A DNA stretch of 64,000 bases. It comes from QGON01 sp963691905. GTDB lineage: Bacteria > Pseudomonadota > Gammaproteobacteria > Chromatiales > Chromatiaceae. Below, in pieces: positions 18,550-27,431 of the stretch (position 1 is the stretch's first letter; each line of letters opens with the position of its first letter). Where the stretch lies: positions 992,001 through 1,056,000 of the forward strand of contig OY829893.1 of NCBI GenBank assembly GCA_963691905.1, in the 5' to 3' direction. The notes beneath the pieces were generated by a model. The model had not been told where the DNA came from, did not search any database, and saw only the letters and a program-made list of their open reading frames with translations. Position numbers and translations under genes: made by a program.

Positions 18550-18658
18550 TGAACTGTCCTTGATTCGTTGTTGTACTTATTATAACTGCAAAGTATAAGC
18601 CCATTTCGTGACAAGATAGTGAAAAAATCGGCAGTTTTTCGGAAGTCGTAGAGAAGAG

Positions 18659-18687
18659 TTGACATTGGCTTGTTTATTGAGCAACAT
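18659..18687 (+). promoter_or_regulatory. Probable promoter of rpsT
   Basis: A perfect TTGACA (18659-18664) with a 17-nt spacer to CAACAT (18682-18687). The -10 is weak; CATATG at 18685 is an alternative with an over-long spacer. It predicts a leader of about 35 nt. Confidence 0.45.
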
Positions 18688-18727
18688 ATGCGCCCTTCCG
18701 ATTTTATGAATGTTCAGGAGTCAAAAG

Positions 18728-18988
18728 TTGGCCAATTCAGCCCAAGCCCGTAAGCGCGCACGTCAAGCCGACAAGCGCCATCTGCACAACCAGTCCCGTC
18801 GCAGCACCATGCGCACCCACGTCAAAAGGGTTGTGAATCTGATCGAAGAGGGCAACAAGGAGAGCGCAGCCGAGGCCTTCAAGAGTGCTGTGCCTGTGAT
18901 TGATCGCAGTGCCAATGAGGGTCTGATCCACAAAAACAAGGCGGCACGTCATAAGAGTCGTCTGAATGCTCTGATCAAGGCGCTGTAA
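18728..18988 (+). CDS. rpsT: 30S ribosomal protein S20, UUG start
   Basis: The 86-residue basic protein begins with the family N terminus (M)ANSAQARKRARQ and ends NALIKAL. The start codon is TTG at 18728, preceded by AGGAG with a 7-nt spacer; an in-frame ATG at 18710 would add six residues not found in the family. E. coli rpsT also uses UUG, which is tied to autogenous control of translation. S20 binds 16S rRNA early in 30S assembly. It is monocistronic, with a promoter and terminator. Confidence 0.97.
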   Translation: MANSAQARKRARQADKRHLHNQSRRSTMRTHVKRVVNLIEEGNKESAAEAFKSAVPVIDRSANEGLIHKNKAARHKSRLNALIKAL

Positions 18989-19012
18989 GTTGTAATCGAC
19001 TGCTCCTGTAGG

Positions 19013-19037
19013 AAAACCGGCGGAAGCCGGTTTTTTT
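19013..19037 (+). terminator. Rho-independent terminator of rpsT
   Basis: AAAACCGGC, a GGAA tetraloop and GCCGG followed by seven T residues. Confidence 0.88.
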
Positions 19038-19050
19038 ATGTCTGGAGGCT

Positions 19051-19487
19051 TGGTTTTGTGTCGCTACGCGACGGTTTTTTGATTGGTGCTTCCTTACTCT
19101 GTCGTTTTTTCTTTTATTGCGGAAAGCGTGTTCCTCGCCCCGCTGGGCGAGTCACTTTTCTTTTTCGTGAAAAGAAAAGTAACCAAAAGAAAGCACGCCC
19201 GACTGTCACGCCCTGCGGGCCGCTGCGATGCTCGCAAAAGTCGGCGGGACCGGAACTTGCTACGCTCAAACAGCCGGTCCCTTCTCCCGACTTTTCCTGC
19301 GCTTCTCGCTCGTGACAGAAACGGGGTTACCCGCACACAGACAGCACCTCACCTGGCTAGCGGCTGGGCGACTTTCACTCCACTGAGCAACGCAGTAAAA
19401 CAGGGATTAAAGCCGCAACTGTTTGAACCGACCGTAGGGGCGCGGAAGCCCCGTTTAAATGAACCGTCGCGTAGCGACACAAAACCA
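19051..19487. mobile_element. 437-bp non-autonomous element with perfect 26-bp terminal inverted repeats
   Basis: The ends (19051-19076 and 19462-19487) are perfect inverted copies; each also holds an internal hairpin GTCGC-TAC-GCGAC. Inside are a 7-bp hairpin (19134-19151), an 11-bp A/T hairpin (19154-19180) and three nested inverted pairs: CTGTCACG/CGTGACAG (19203-19210 with 19311-19318), AAAAGTCGG/CCGACTTTT (19236-19244 with 19287-19295) and GGGACCGG/CCGGTCCC (19246-19253 with 19274-19281). No reading frame in it looks coding. No target-site duplication is obvious. It fills the gap between rpsT and proB. MITE-like mobility is inferred from structure alone. Confidence 0.7.
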
Positions 19488-19528
19488 TCCAAAACAACAG
19501 GCATTACAACTGATTTCAAATTAGAAAA

Positions 19529-20653
19529 TCAAAGCAACACAAGATTATCCCGGTGGATCAACTCCGCCTCATCCACATAACCCAGTATCTCCTCGATTCT
19601 GCTGCTCGGCTGCCCCATGATGCGCAGGGCCTCCTGGGCATCATAGTTGGCAAGTCCACGGGCCACTTCACAGCCTGAACCATCGAGACAGACCACCGCT
19701 TCGCCACGGGAAAATTCACCGCTGACATCAGTCACGCCCACTGCAAGCAGGCTGCTGCCCTGCTCCTGTAGCACACGCACAGCACCGCTATCCAGCGTGA
19801 GGTAGCCTCGTGCCTGTAGTTGGCCTGCAAGCCAGCGTTTACGGGCGGCCTGTGGCTCCTGAACGGGTTTCAGCAGGGTGCCTATCTCTTTGCCCTGGGC
19901 TATTTCCGCCAAAACCCCCGGCCTGGCGCCGGGGGCGATGATGGTGCCGGTGCCTGAGCGGGCGGCCAGTCGGGCGGCCCGCACCTTTGTGACCATGCCG
20001 CCCAGGCCGAGGCCGTTCGCGCTGCCACCGGCCACCTCGTCAAGTTGAGGATTGTCCACCCGGGTTTCATTGATCAGGGAGGCTTTGGGATTGAAGCGGG
20101 GATCGGCATCGAACAATCCCTCTTGATCGGTGAGCAGGAGCAGCAGATCCGCCTCTATCAGGTTTGCCACCAAGGCTGCCAGGGTGTCATTGTCGCCAAA
20201 GCGGAGTTCTTCGGTGGCCACGGTATCATTTTCATTGACGACCGGTACCACGCCCAGTTCCACAAGGGTGCGCAGTGTGCTGCGGGCGTTGAGATAACGG
20301 GGGCGGTCAGCGAGATCGTCGCGGGTAAGCAGAACCTGGGCAGTGTGCAGGCCATGTTTTTGAAAGCAGGTCTCGTAGGCGCGTATCAGCCCCATCTGGC
20401 CGATGGCCGCCGCCGCCTGTAGTTCGTTGAGGTTGTGCGGGCGGCGACTCCATCCCATGCGGCTCATGCCCTCGGCGACGGCGCCTGAGGAGACGAGTAC
20501 GATCTCGTGGCCTGCCTGCCGGAGTTGTGCCATTTGCTCCACCCAGGGTGACAGGGTCTCCTGGGATAGGCCCTTGCCGTCGGAGGTTAGCAGGGCGCTG
20601 CCGATCTTGATGACCCAGCGTTTGGTAGTGGGGATCGAGTCGCGTGAAATCAT
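19529..20653 (-). CDS. proB: Glutamate 5-kinase
   Basis: The 374-residue protein has the amino-acid kinase domain (WVIKIGSALLT, VSSGAVAEGM, NENDTVA, GGMVTKVRAA) and a C-terminal PUA domain (about residues 275-360). It phosphorylates glutamate to glutamyl-5-phosphate, the first and proline-inhibited step of proline synthesis. It follows obgE with a 6-bp gap on the same strand, so the two are co-transcribed; this order is common in gammaproteobacteria. proA is not in the window. Confidence 0.97.
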   Translation of the reverse strand: MISRDSIPTTKRWVIKIGSALLTSDGKGLSQETLSPWVEQMAQLRQAGHEIVLVSSGAVAEGMSRMGWSRRPHNLNELQAAAAIGQMGLIRAYETCFQKHGLHTAQVLLTRDDLADRPRYLNARSTLRTLVELGVVPVVNENDTVATEELRFGDNDTLAALVANLIEADLLLLLTDQEGLFDADPRFNPKASLINETRVDNPQLDEVAGGSANGLGLGGMVTKVRAARLAARSGTGTIIAPGARPGVLAEIAQGKEIGTLLKPVQEPQAARKRWLAGQLQARGYLTLDSGAVRVLQEQGSSLLAVGVTDVSGEFSRGEAVVCLDGSGCEVARGLANYDAQEALRIMGQPSSRIEEILGYVDEAELIHRDNLVLL

Positions 20654-20659
20654 TTCCCG

Positions 20660-21730
20660 TCACTTCTCCTCCAGTGGGTCCCAAGGCGCCTCTTCGACCT
20701 CTTCCGTCTGAGTCTCACGCCAGAGTGCTTCGAGCCGCTCCATCAGGGCACTGACCAGTTCCCGGGTACCTTCACCGGTCACTGCGGAGATAGCGAAAAC
20801 CGGTCCGGTCCATCCCAGTTTGGTCAGGATCTGTTGTTGCCGCTCTTCGAGTTCGTCGCTGAGCAGCAGATCTTTCTTGTTGAGTACCAGCCAGCGCTCC
20901 TGCGCAGCCAGTTCACTGGAGTAGTGTTCCAGTTCGGTTTCAATACGGCGCACCTCGTCAGCGGGACTGGCCGATTCATCCATTGGCGCGATATCCACCA
21001 GATGCAGCAGCAGGCGAGTGCGGGAGAGGTGTTTGAGAAAGCGCAGGCCAAGGCCGGCGCCATCCGCTGCCCCTTCGATGACGCCGGGGATATCCGCTAC
21101 TACGAAGCTGTGGTCGCGTCCCAGTCTCACTACGCCCAGATTGGGATAGAGGGTGGTAAAAGGGTAGCCCGCCACTTTGGGGTGTGCGCTGGATATCTTG
21201 CTGACGAGGCTCGACTTACCGGCGTTGGGCATGCCCAGCAGGCCGACGTCTGCAAGCAGAATCAGCTCCAGCAGCAGTTCGCGGCACTCGCCGGGGGTGC
21301 CTTGGGTAAACTGGCGTGGGGCGCGGTTGGTGCTGCTCTTGAAGTGCACATTGCCGATTCCTCGGGTGCCGCCCTGAGCGACCAGTAGTTCCTGCTTGTG
21401 CTCCAGCAGTTCGCCAATGAGCTCGCCGGTCTCATCGTCTTTGACTCTGGTGCCTACGGGTACGCGTACATAGATATCCTTGCCGCTGCGGCCGGTCCTC
21501 TCCTTTCCCATGCCGTTCTGACCCCGCTCTCCACGGTGAATGCGCTGGGTGCGGAAATCGACCAGGGTATTGAGGCCGCTGTCGGCAATCAGATAGATGC
21601 TGCCGCCATGGCCGCCGTCACCGCCATCGGGGCCGCCCCGGGGGATATATTTCTCCCGCCTAAAGCTGGCGCAACCGTTTCCGCCGTCACCGGCGTCAAC
21701 CTTGATAGTGGCTTCGTCGACAAATTTCAT
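20660..21730 (-). CDS. obgE: Obg-family GTPase
   Basis: The 356-residue protein has the glycine-rich Obg fold (MKFVDEATIKVDAGDGGNG, GRSGKDIYVRVPVGT) followed by the G domain with GMPNAGKSSL (P-loop), the DIPGVIEGA switch and NKKDLL. It is a slow GTPase bound to the 50S subunit, involved in ribosome maturation and growth control. Downstream of rplU-rpmA, from which it is separated by a terminator and a family D palindrome, and directly upstream of proB. Confidence 0.97.
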   Translation of the reverse strand: MKFVDEATIKVDAGDGGNGCASFRREKYIPRGGPDGGDGGHGGSIYLIADSGLNTLVDFRTQRIHRGERGQNGMGKERTGRSGKDIYVRVPVGTRVKDDETGELIGELLEHKQELLVAQGGTRGIGNVHFKSSTNRAPRQFTQGTPGECRELLLELILLADVGLLGMPNAGKSSLVSKISSAHPKVAGYPFTTLYPNLGVVRLGRDHSFVVADIPGVIEGAADGAGLGLRFLKHLSRTRLLLHLVDIAPMDESASPADEVRRIETELEHYSSELAAQERWLVLNKKDLLLSDELEERQQQILTKLGWTGPVFAISAVTGEGTRELVSALMERLEALWRETQTEEVEEAPWDPLEEK

Positions 21731-21764
21731 AAGCTATTGTGGGTCTCTGGAGAGATGTTCAGTC

Positions 21765-21835
21765 AGGGGTCGGAGTCAAACCGCTCAACTCTATATCAAC
21801 TGCTGACAGCTCAGCCCGGTTTGACTCCGACCCCT
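21765..21835. repeat. Palindromic repeat family D, copy 1
   Basis: AGGGGTCGGAGTCAAACCG (21765-21783) and its perfect inverted copy (21817-21835) enclose 33 bases. An identical pair of arms occurs at 33989-34058 with a different loop sequence. Confidence 0.85.
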
Positions 21836-21856
21836 GCAAGTGTAAGAGCCACAAAG

Positions 21857-21881
21857 CAAAAAGCCCCGTCAAAGACGAGGC
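21857..21881 (-). terminator. Terminator after rpmA
   Basis: Read on the minus strand: GCCTCGTC, TTT, GACGGGGC (one G-T wobble), then five T residues. It ends the rplU-rpmA transcript before obgE. Confidence 0.82.
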
Positions 21882-21907
21882 CCTTGCTGGTCCGGTCAGA
21901 GGCTGAC

Positions 21908-22165
21908 TCAGTCAGCGACCACGCTCACATATTTGCGATTGCGCGGACCTTTTACTTCAAATACAACCTTGCCGTCTGCCTTGGCGAACAGGGTGTGATC
22001 CTTGCCGATGCCGACGTTGACGCCGTTGTGGAAGCGGGTGCCTCGCTGGCGCACGATGATGCTGCCTGCATTGATGGACTCACCGCCGTAGATCTTGACG
22101 CCAAGGCGTTTGGATTCTGAATCGCGGCCGTTACGTGTGCTGCCGCCAGCTTTTTTATGTGCCAT
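21908..22165 (-). CDS. rpmA: 50S ribosomal protein L27
   Basis: The 85-residue protein has the standard sequence MAHKKAGGSTRNGRDSESKR at its N terminus and the conserved RQRGTRFHNG segment. The L27 N terminus reaches the peptidyl-transferase centre. There is no extra N-terminal peptide of the Firmicutes type. It is co-transcribed with rplU (12-bp gap). Confidence 0.98.
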   Translation of the reverse strand: MAHKKAGGSTRNGRDSESKRLGVKIYGGESINAGSIIVRQRGTRFHNGVNVGIGKDHTLFAKADGKVVFEVKGPRNRKYVSVVAD

Positions 22166-22177
22166 TTCGTTCTCTCC

Positions 22178-22492
22178 TCAGCTCGCGCTGATACCGGTCA
22201 CCTGCAGTTCGGTGTACCACTGACGATGCCCCTGACGCTTCATGTGATGTTTACGACGACGGAACTTGATGATCTTCACTTTTTTACCGCGACCGTGGGA
22301 TTTCACGGTGGCCGTTACCTTGCCGCCATCGACATAAGGTGTGCCGACCTTGATATCTTCACCATCAGCAACCATCAAAACCTTATCCAGTTCGACAGAA
22401 GCACCTTGATCCGCGTCCAGCTTCTCCACCTTGACGGTGTCGCCTTCTGAGACGCGATACTGCTTGCCGCCGGTTTGAATTACCGCATACAT
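22178..22492 (-). CDS. rplU: 50S ribosomal protein L21
   Basis: The 104-residue protein begins MYAVIQTGGKQYRVSEGD and ends in a segment rich in Gly and Lys (HGRGKKVKIIKFRRRKHH) as in the family; it binds 23S rRNA domain I. First gene of rplU-rpmA, with its own promoter overlapping the coaE stop codon. Confidence 0.98.
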   Translation of the reverse strand: MYAVIQTGGKQYRVSEGDTVKVEKLDADQGASVELDKVLMVADGEDIKVGTPYVDGGKVTATVKSHGRGKKVKIIKFRRRKHHMKRQGHRQWYTELQVTGISAS

Positions 22493-22556
22493 AGCCTATC
22501 CCCAAGAAAACCTGTTGATCCTGATGCGGGTGGGACCCCACACGGAAAGAGGCGGG

Positions 22557-22585
22557 ATTCTACCCATAACGGCAGACGAGGTCAA
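22557..22585 (-). promoter_or_regulatory. Sigma-70 promoter of rplU-rpmA
   Basis: On the minus strand: TTGACC (22585-22580), a 17-nt spacer and TAGAAT (22562-22557). The -35 overlaps the coaE stop. Leader of about 55-60 nt. Confidence 0.68.
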
Positions 22586-23205
22586 CCGGAGATTGACCGC
22601 TGTTCGGCCAGGTCGAGGTAGCGCCGGTGCAGCTGTTCGACGGCTTTTTCGAGCGTTTGGAGTCCCCCGTCGTTGCTGATGACATCATCTGCCGCTGCAA
22701 GGCGGGATTGGCGGTCGACCTGCGCGGCGATGATCTGCTCAATCTGAGTTTTTTTGAGTCCATCACGCTGCTGGACCCGTTCTATCTGATGAACCTCAGG
22801 AATATCCACCACCAGAATGCGGTCGGCGAGGCTGTTCTGCCCCGACTCCAGCAGTAGTGGGATGACCAGCACGGCATAGGGTGTGTCGAGTTGCACCAGA
22901 CGAAGCTGCATCTCGCTGCGGATGCGGGGATGCAGGATCTGTTGCAGTTGAAGGCGTTTGGTGCTGTTTTCGAAGACGATACCGCGCATTCTGTCACGAT
23001 CGAGTCCACCTTTTGAGGTGATGACATCTGCGCCGAATTGCTGCCGGATCTCATCCAGTGCCGGCGCGCCGGGCGCTACCTGCTCCCGGGCGATCAGATC
23101 CGCATCAATGACCGGAACCCCCAGCTTTTCAAAGTGCCGGGAGACGGTGGACTTGCCACTGCCGATGCCGCCGGTGAGGGCGACGATTAGAGCAGGCCTG
23201 CCCAT
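22582..23205 (-). CDS. coaE: Dephospho-CoA kinase
   Basis: The 207-residue P-loop kinase has GGIGSGKST (Walker A), DADLIARE and the LVIPLLLESG segment of the CoA-binding lid. It performs the last step of coenzyme A synthesis, phosphorylating the 3'-hydroxyl of dephospho-CoA. The ATG lies 19 bases inside the end of pilD, the translationally coupled order pilD-coaE seen in many gammaproteobacteria. yacG, often next, is absent. Confidence 0.95.
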   Translation of the reverse strand: MGRPALIVALTGGIGSGKSTVSRHFEKLGVPVIDADLIAREQVAPGAPALDEIRQQFGADVITSKGGLDRDRMRGIVFENSTKRLQLQQILHPRIRSEMQLRLVQLDTPYAVLVIPLLLESGQNSLADRILVVDIPEVHQIERVQQRDGLKKTQIEQIIAAQVDRQSRLAAADDVISNDGGLQTLEKAVEQLHRRYLDLAEQRSISG

Positions 23206-24065
23206 TGCAGATAGGCATGGTTGATGGCATCACCCCACAGCAGGCTGATCCAGCCGGCGCAGGCAAGGTAGGGACCGAAAGGGATCGGGATATTGCGATC
23301 CCGGCCGCGGAACAGAATCATGGCGACGCCGAACAGTGCCCCGACAAAGGCGGAGAGCAGAATGATCTGCGGCAGGTAGTGCCACCCCAGCCAGGCGCCG
23401 AGCAGGGCGAGCAATTTGAAATCGCCGTAACCCATGCCCTCCTTGCCGGTCAGTCGCTTGAAGAGCTGGTAGACGCTCCAGAGGGAGAGATAACCGGCGG
23501 CGGCGCCAATGATGGCTGATTGGCTATCGGTGAAGATCCCGTTGAGACTCAGCAGCAGTCCCAACCAGAGAAAGGGCAGAGTGATGCTGTCGGGCAACAG
23601 TTGTGTATCGAAGTCAATCAGGCTCAGTGAGATCAATGCCCAGGTAAGGGTCATTGCCGCCAGCGCCTCCCAACTGAGACCGAAATGCCAGGCTACCGCC
23701 AGAGTCATGATGCCACTCAGGGTCTCCACTGCCGGGTAGCGCAGACTGATTTTCGCCTTGCATCCCGAGCAGCGGCCTTTGAGCAGAATCCAGCTGAGTA
23801 CCGGTATGTTCTCCCAGGGCCTGATTTTGTGGCCGCAATTGGGGCAGTGGGAGACGGGGCGGTTCAGATTGAAGGGGGCGGAGGGCTGCTGTTTTGCCTC
23901 GCCCCCTCCATTCAGCTCACTGCATTCCTGGCGCCACTGTGCTTCCATCATCTTCGGTAGCCGATGGATGACGACATTCAGAAAACTGCCGACAGCCAGA
24001 CCCAGCAGGCCGCTGAAGAGCAGGAAAGCCCAGGGTGTTTGCTGCAGGAAGATGATTACAGACAA
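23187..24065 (-). CDS. pilD: Prepilin peptidase / N-methyltransferase PilD
   Basis: The 292-residue polytopic membrane enzyme cleaves type IV prepilins after glycine and methylates the new N-terminal Phe. It has the cytoplasmic zinc-type cysteine tetrad (CPNCGHK ... CSGCKAK) of the methylase domain and the two catalytic aspartates in LIDFDTQLLPD and GYGDFKLLA. The start is a TTG at 24065: no ATG lies close, and this start gives the usual N terminus leading into VGSFLNVVIHRLPKMM. Its substrates are the two pilins encoded at 27.4-28.5 kb. A family A repeat separates it from pilC. Confidence 0.95.
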   Translation of the reverse strand: MSVIIFLQQTPWAFLLFSGLLGLAVGSFLNVVIHRLPKMMEAQWRQECSELNGGGEAKQQPSAPFNLNRPVSHCPNCGHKIRPWENIPVLSWILLKGRCSGCKAKISLRYPAVETLSGIMTLAVAWHFGLSWEALAAMTLTWALISLSLIDFDTQLLPDSITLPFLWLGLLLSLNGIFTDSQSAIIGAAAGYLSLWSVYQLFKRLTGKEGMGYGDFKLLALLGAWLGWHYLPQIILLSAFVGALFGVAMILFRGRDRNIPIPFGPYLACAGWISLLWGDAINHAYLQWAGLL

Positions 24066-24131
24066 AGGGGAAGGCCTGATTGGTTGGGAGCGAAAGGCGT
24101 CAAATTAATCGTGTCATCCCGAGTGATGAAC

Positions 24132-24197
24132 GTAGGGTGCGCCGCGCGCACCATGATTGCTGTAACTACTTATTCTGGTGCGCGCGGCGCACCCTAC
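24132..24197. repeat. Palindromic repeat family A, copy 2
   Basis: Two perfect inverted 22-base arms (24132-24153 and 24176-24197, core GGGTGCGCCGCGCGCACC) around a 22-base loop, in the 205-bp gap between pilC and pilD. This is the best preserved copy of the family; nothing else is seen in the gap. Confidence 0.85.
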
Positions 24198-24270
24198 CAG
24201 ATGAATTAAATGCCACCCTTCATCTTTGTTAAGGTGGCTTGAACTCCGAAACTTGAGTTCACAAGAGGCG

Positions 24271-25509
24271 CTAACCCAGTACCGCGGAGCCCATTTTGAA
24301 GATAGGCAGGTACATTGCGACCACCAGGCCGCCGACCAGGGTGCCGAGTATGACCATGATCAGTGGTTCGAGCAGGCTGCTCAAAGCGTCGACTGCATTG
24401 TCCACCTGCTCCTCGAAAAAATCCGCCACCTTGGAGAGCATGTCGTCCAAAGAGCCCGACTCCTCGCCAATAGCGACCATCTGGATCACCATATTGGGGA
24501 ATAGATTGCGCTGTTTCATCGCCAGTTGCAGGGATTGGCCGGTTGCCACATCTTCCCGCATGCGCAGCACGGCGTCACTGTAGACCACGTTACCTGTGGC
24601 GCCGGCAACCGACTCCAGGGCCTCCACCAGTGGCACACCGGCGGTGGACATGGTGGAGAGGGTGCGGGCAAAACGGGAGATAGCCGCTTTGTTCAGGATC
24701 GGGCCGAGAATAGGCAGTTTCAGCAGTATACGGTCTACGCGCTGACGGAAGGCGCGGGAGCGTTTCCAGGTGCCGCCGATCAGATAGCCGGCCAGGACGA
24801 CCCCGCCCAGCATGGCCCACCACCAGCCCTGCACCACATGGGCGATGTTGATGACGACGCGGGTGAAGACCGGCAGGTCGGCGCCGAAACCTCTGAACAG
24901 CTGCTCAAACTGGGGAATCACGAAGATCATGATGATCGCGGTGACCACGATGGCGACGAGAATGACGGATATTGGGTAGAAGAGCGCTTTTTTGATCTTG
25001 CCCTTGATCGACTCGGTCTTCTCCTTGTAGAGCGCGATCTTGTGCAACAGCGTCTCCAGCACACCGGCATGTTCACCGGCGCTGACCAAACTGCAGAAGA
25101 GGTCATCGAAGTATAAGGGGTGCTTTTTCAGTGCATTTGCCAGTGCGGTACCGCCTTCGACGTCGGCCTTCACCGCCAGGATCAGATCCTGCATGGAGGG
25201 GTTTTCGTGCCCCCGCCCGATGATTTCGAAGGCCTGCACCATGGGGACCCCGGCGCTCATCATGGTGGCCAGCTGACGGCTGAATATGGCGATGTCTCCG
25301 CTGCCGATCCTCTTTTTGCGTGAGCCGAACAGGGGAGCGGATTTCTTGCGGATCTTGAGCGGGACAACCCCCTGTCGCCGCAGTTCCGCCCTCACCAGCG
25401 CCACGTTGGTGGCGCGGGTTTCGCCGGTGATGCGGGAGCCTCGCTTATCGCTGCCCTCCCAGGCGTAGAGGTAGCTCTTGTGTTGAGTTTTTTTCGCTGC
25501 ACGCGCCAT
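24271..25509 (-). CDS. pilC: Type IV pilus inner-membrane platform protein PilC
   Basis: The 412-residue protein has the duplicated T2SF/GspF domain: FSRQLATMMSAGVPMVQAFEI in the first half and FARTLSTMSTAGVPLVEALE in the second, with three long membrane segments (about 175-200, 225-245, 385-405). It anchors the motor ATPases and passes pilin into the growing fibre. It starts 3 bases after the pilB stop. Confidence 0.97.
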   Translation of the reverse strand: MARAAKKTQHKSYLYAWEGSDKRGSRITGETRATNVALVRAELRRQGVVPLKIRKKSAPLFGSRKKRIGSGDIAIFSRQLATMMSAGVPMVQAFEIIGRGHENPSMQDLILAVKADVEGGTALANALKKHPLYFDDLFCSLVSAGEHAGVLETLLHKIALYKEKTESIKGKIKKALFYPISVILVAIVVTAIIMIFVIPQFEQLFRGFGADLPVFTRVVINIAHVVQGWWWAMLGGVVLAGYLIGGTWKRSRAFRQRVDRILLKLPILGPILNKAAISRFARTLSTMSTAGVPLVEALESVAGATGNVVYSDAVLRMREDVATGQSLQLAMKQRNLFPNMVIQMVAIGEESGSLDDMLSKVADFFEEQVDNAVDALSSLLEPLIMVILGTLVGGLVVAMYLPIFKMGSAVLG

Positions 25510-25512
25510 GGA

Positions 25513-27225
25513 TTAGTCCTTGGTTACCCGATTGATCTCGTGGAGACTGGTAATGCCGGATCTGACCTTGCGCAATCCGGACTGGCGCAGGTTGGCAACC
25601 CCTTCCTTACCGGCCAGATCGGCCAGTTGCAGGGAGGTGCCCCCCTCCATGATCAGTTTGCCCATGTCTTCGGAGATCGGCATAACCTGAAATATACCAA
25701 CGCGTCCTTTATAACCGTTGGTACACAGATCACATCCTACGGGTTTGTAGATTGTAAATCCCTCGTCGATCTCCTTCTGGGTGAAACCCTCTTCCAGCAT
25801 GGCCTCTGTGGGAAGGCTGTCCGGTGTCTTGCAGTGGTCGCAGAGCCGGCGCGCCAGCCGCTGGGCCAGGATGAGTAGAACCGAGGAGGCGATATTGAAG
25901 GGGGGGATGCCCATGTTGGCCAGCCGGGTAAGGGTCTGGGGGGCGTCGTTTGTGTGCAGGGTGGAGAGCACCAGATGGCCCGTCTGGGCAGCCTTGACTG
26001 CGATCTCGGCAGTCTCCAGGTCGCGTATCTCGCCCACCATTATGATATCCGGATCCTGGCGCAGAAAGGCGCGCAGTGCCGTCGCAAAGGTGAGGCCGGT
26101 CTTGGCGTTCTGGTTGACCTGATTGATGCCTGCCACCTGGATCTCCACCGGATCCTCTACGGTGGAGATGTTGACCTCCGGTTTGTTGAGCAGGTTCAGG
26201 GCCGTATAGAGGGAGACGGTCTTGCCGCTGCCGGTGGGCCCAGTTACCAGGATCATGCCGTAGGGTTTGCCGATGGCGTTGAGAAAGTCTTCGCGTTGCT
26301 CCGGTTCAAAACCCAATGCCTCGATGCCGAGCCGGGCGCTGGCGGGGTCGAGGATACGCAGTACCACCTTCTCACCGTAGAGTGTGGGACAGGTATTGAC
26401 GCGAAAGTCGATGGAGCGGTTCTTCGACAGCTTCATCTTGATGCGCCCATCCTGGGGGATGCGACGCTCCGAGATATCCATGCGTGACATGACCTTGACC
26501 CGGCTGGTCAGGCGGTTCGCCAGATTGGATGGCGGCGATGCGACCTCACGCAACAGGCCGTCCTGGCGATATCGTATCCGGTATTTGTATTCGTAAGGCT
26601 CGAAATGGACGTCCGAGGCGCCTGCATTGATGGCATCCAGCAGGATCTTGTTGACATAGCGCACCACCGGGGCTTCATCGACATCCAGGTCTCCCTCGCC
26701 CGCTGGCTCATCCTCGCCGCTGCTGATGTCCAGGTTGTCGAGATCTGTGTCCAGCAGGTCGTCCATGCTGGTGTCCTGAGCCTCCAGCACCTGCTCGATC
26801 AGGCGGGTGAGCTTGTCCTCCTCAACCAGGATCGCTTCGGATGTGAGCCGGGTGTTGAAGCGGATCTCATCGAGACCCCGATGGTTGGTCGGGTCGGAGA
26901 CCGCCAGGAAGAGCCGGTTGCCCCGTTTGAACAGCGGCAGCATATGGTGGGCGCGTATCAGCTTTTCATTCACCAGATCCCGCGGCAGGACATCTAGATC
27001 CACCGCGTCGAGGTCGAAGATTGGCACGCCGAAGCTGCGGGAGGCGGAGATGGCGATGTCGAGGCTATTGAGCAGCTGATTCTCGACCAGATGGGTGACA
27101 AACGGGGCACGCTGTTTCAGTGCTTCGGCAAAAGCCGCTTCCGCCCGCTCTTCAGAGATCAGGTCGTCCTGAATGAGACCGCGAGCCATGCCGCTGAGAT
27201 TCAATTTGGGTTTGGTGGTAGCCAT
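25513..27225 (-). CDS. pilB: Type IV pilus assembly ATPase PilB
   Basis: The 570-residue hexameric motor ATPase has an N-terminal MshEN-type domain, Walker A GPTGSGKTVS, the Asp/His-box region, Walker B (IIMVGEIRD) and the tetracysteine zinc site (CDHC ... CDLC). It powers pilus extension from the cytoplasm. Retraction ATPases PilT/PilU are not in the window. A 207-bp gap before it (27226-27431) shows no feature apart from a possible promoter region. Confidence 0.97.
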   Translation of the reverse strand: MATTKPKLNLSGMARGLIQDDLISEERAEAAFAEALKQRAPFVTHLVENQLLNSLDIAISASRSFGVPIFDLDAVDLDVLPRDLVNEKLIRAHHMLPLFKRGNRLFLAVSDPTNHRGLDEIRFNTRLTSEAILVEEDKLTRLIEQVLEAQDTSMDDLLDTDLDNLDISSGEDEPAGEGDLDVDEAPVVRYVNKILLDAINAGASDVHFEPYEYKYRIRYRQDGLLREVASPPSNLANRLTSRVKVMSRMDISERRIPQDGRIKMKLSKNRSIDFRVNTCPTLYGEKVVLRILDPASARLGIEALGFEPEQREDFLNAIGKPYGMILVTGPTGSGKTVSLYTALNLLNKPEVNISTVEDPVEIQVAGINQVNQNAKTGLTFATALRAFLRQDPDIIMVGEIRDLETAEIAVKAAQTGHLVLSTLHTNDAPQTLTRLANMGIPPFNIASSVLLILAQRLARRLCDHCKTPDSLPTEAMLEEGFTQKEIDEGFTIYKPVGCDLCTNGYKGRVGIFQVMPISEDMGKLIMEGGTSLQLADLAGKEGVANLRQSGLRKVRSGITSLHEINRVTKD

Positions 27226-27431
27226 CCTGTCCTGAGATCGATTCGATTGGGAATCTTTCTGCCTCTGCCTTGCTCTCTCTGGTTATTATGCGCCGGTATG
27301 TTGTTACCGGGTTTATAGTGGATCAAGCCAGGTGTTGCAGGGAAACGAATCACATTTGGATGTGTTGCTTCAAAAACGGTCTGCAAGCAGCTGATCTACT
27401 TAAGGCAATATAGCCTGCAACACCCAAGGGA

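Noticed and set aside
19083..19580. Reading frames across the 437-bp element
   Set aside because: They run through perfect inverted repeats and overlap proB; translation is Arg/Ser-rich low-complexity, typical of non-coding palindromes.
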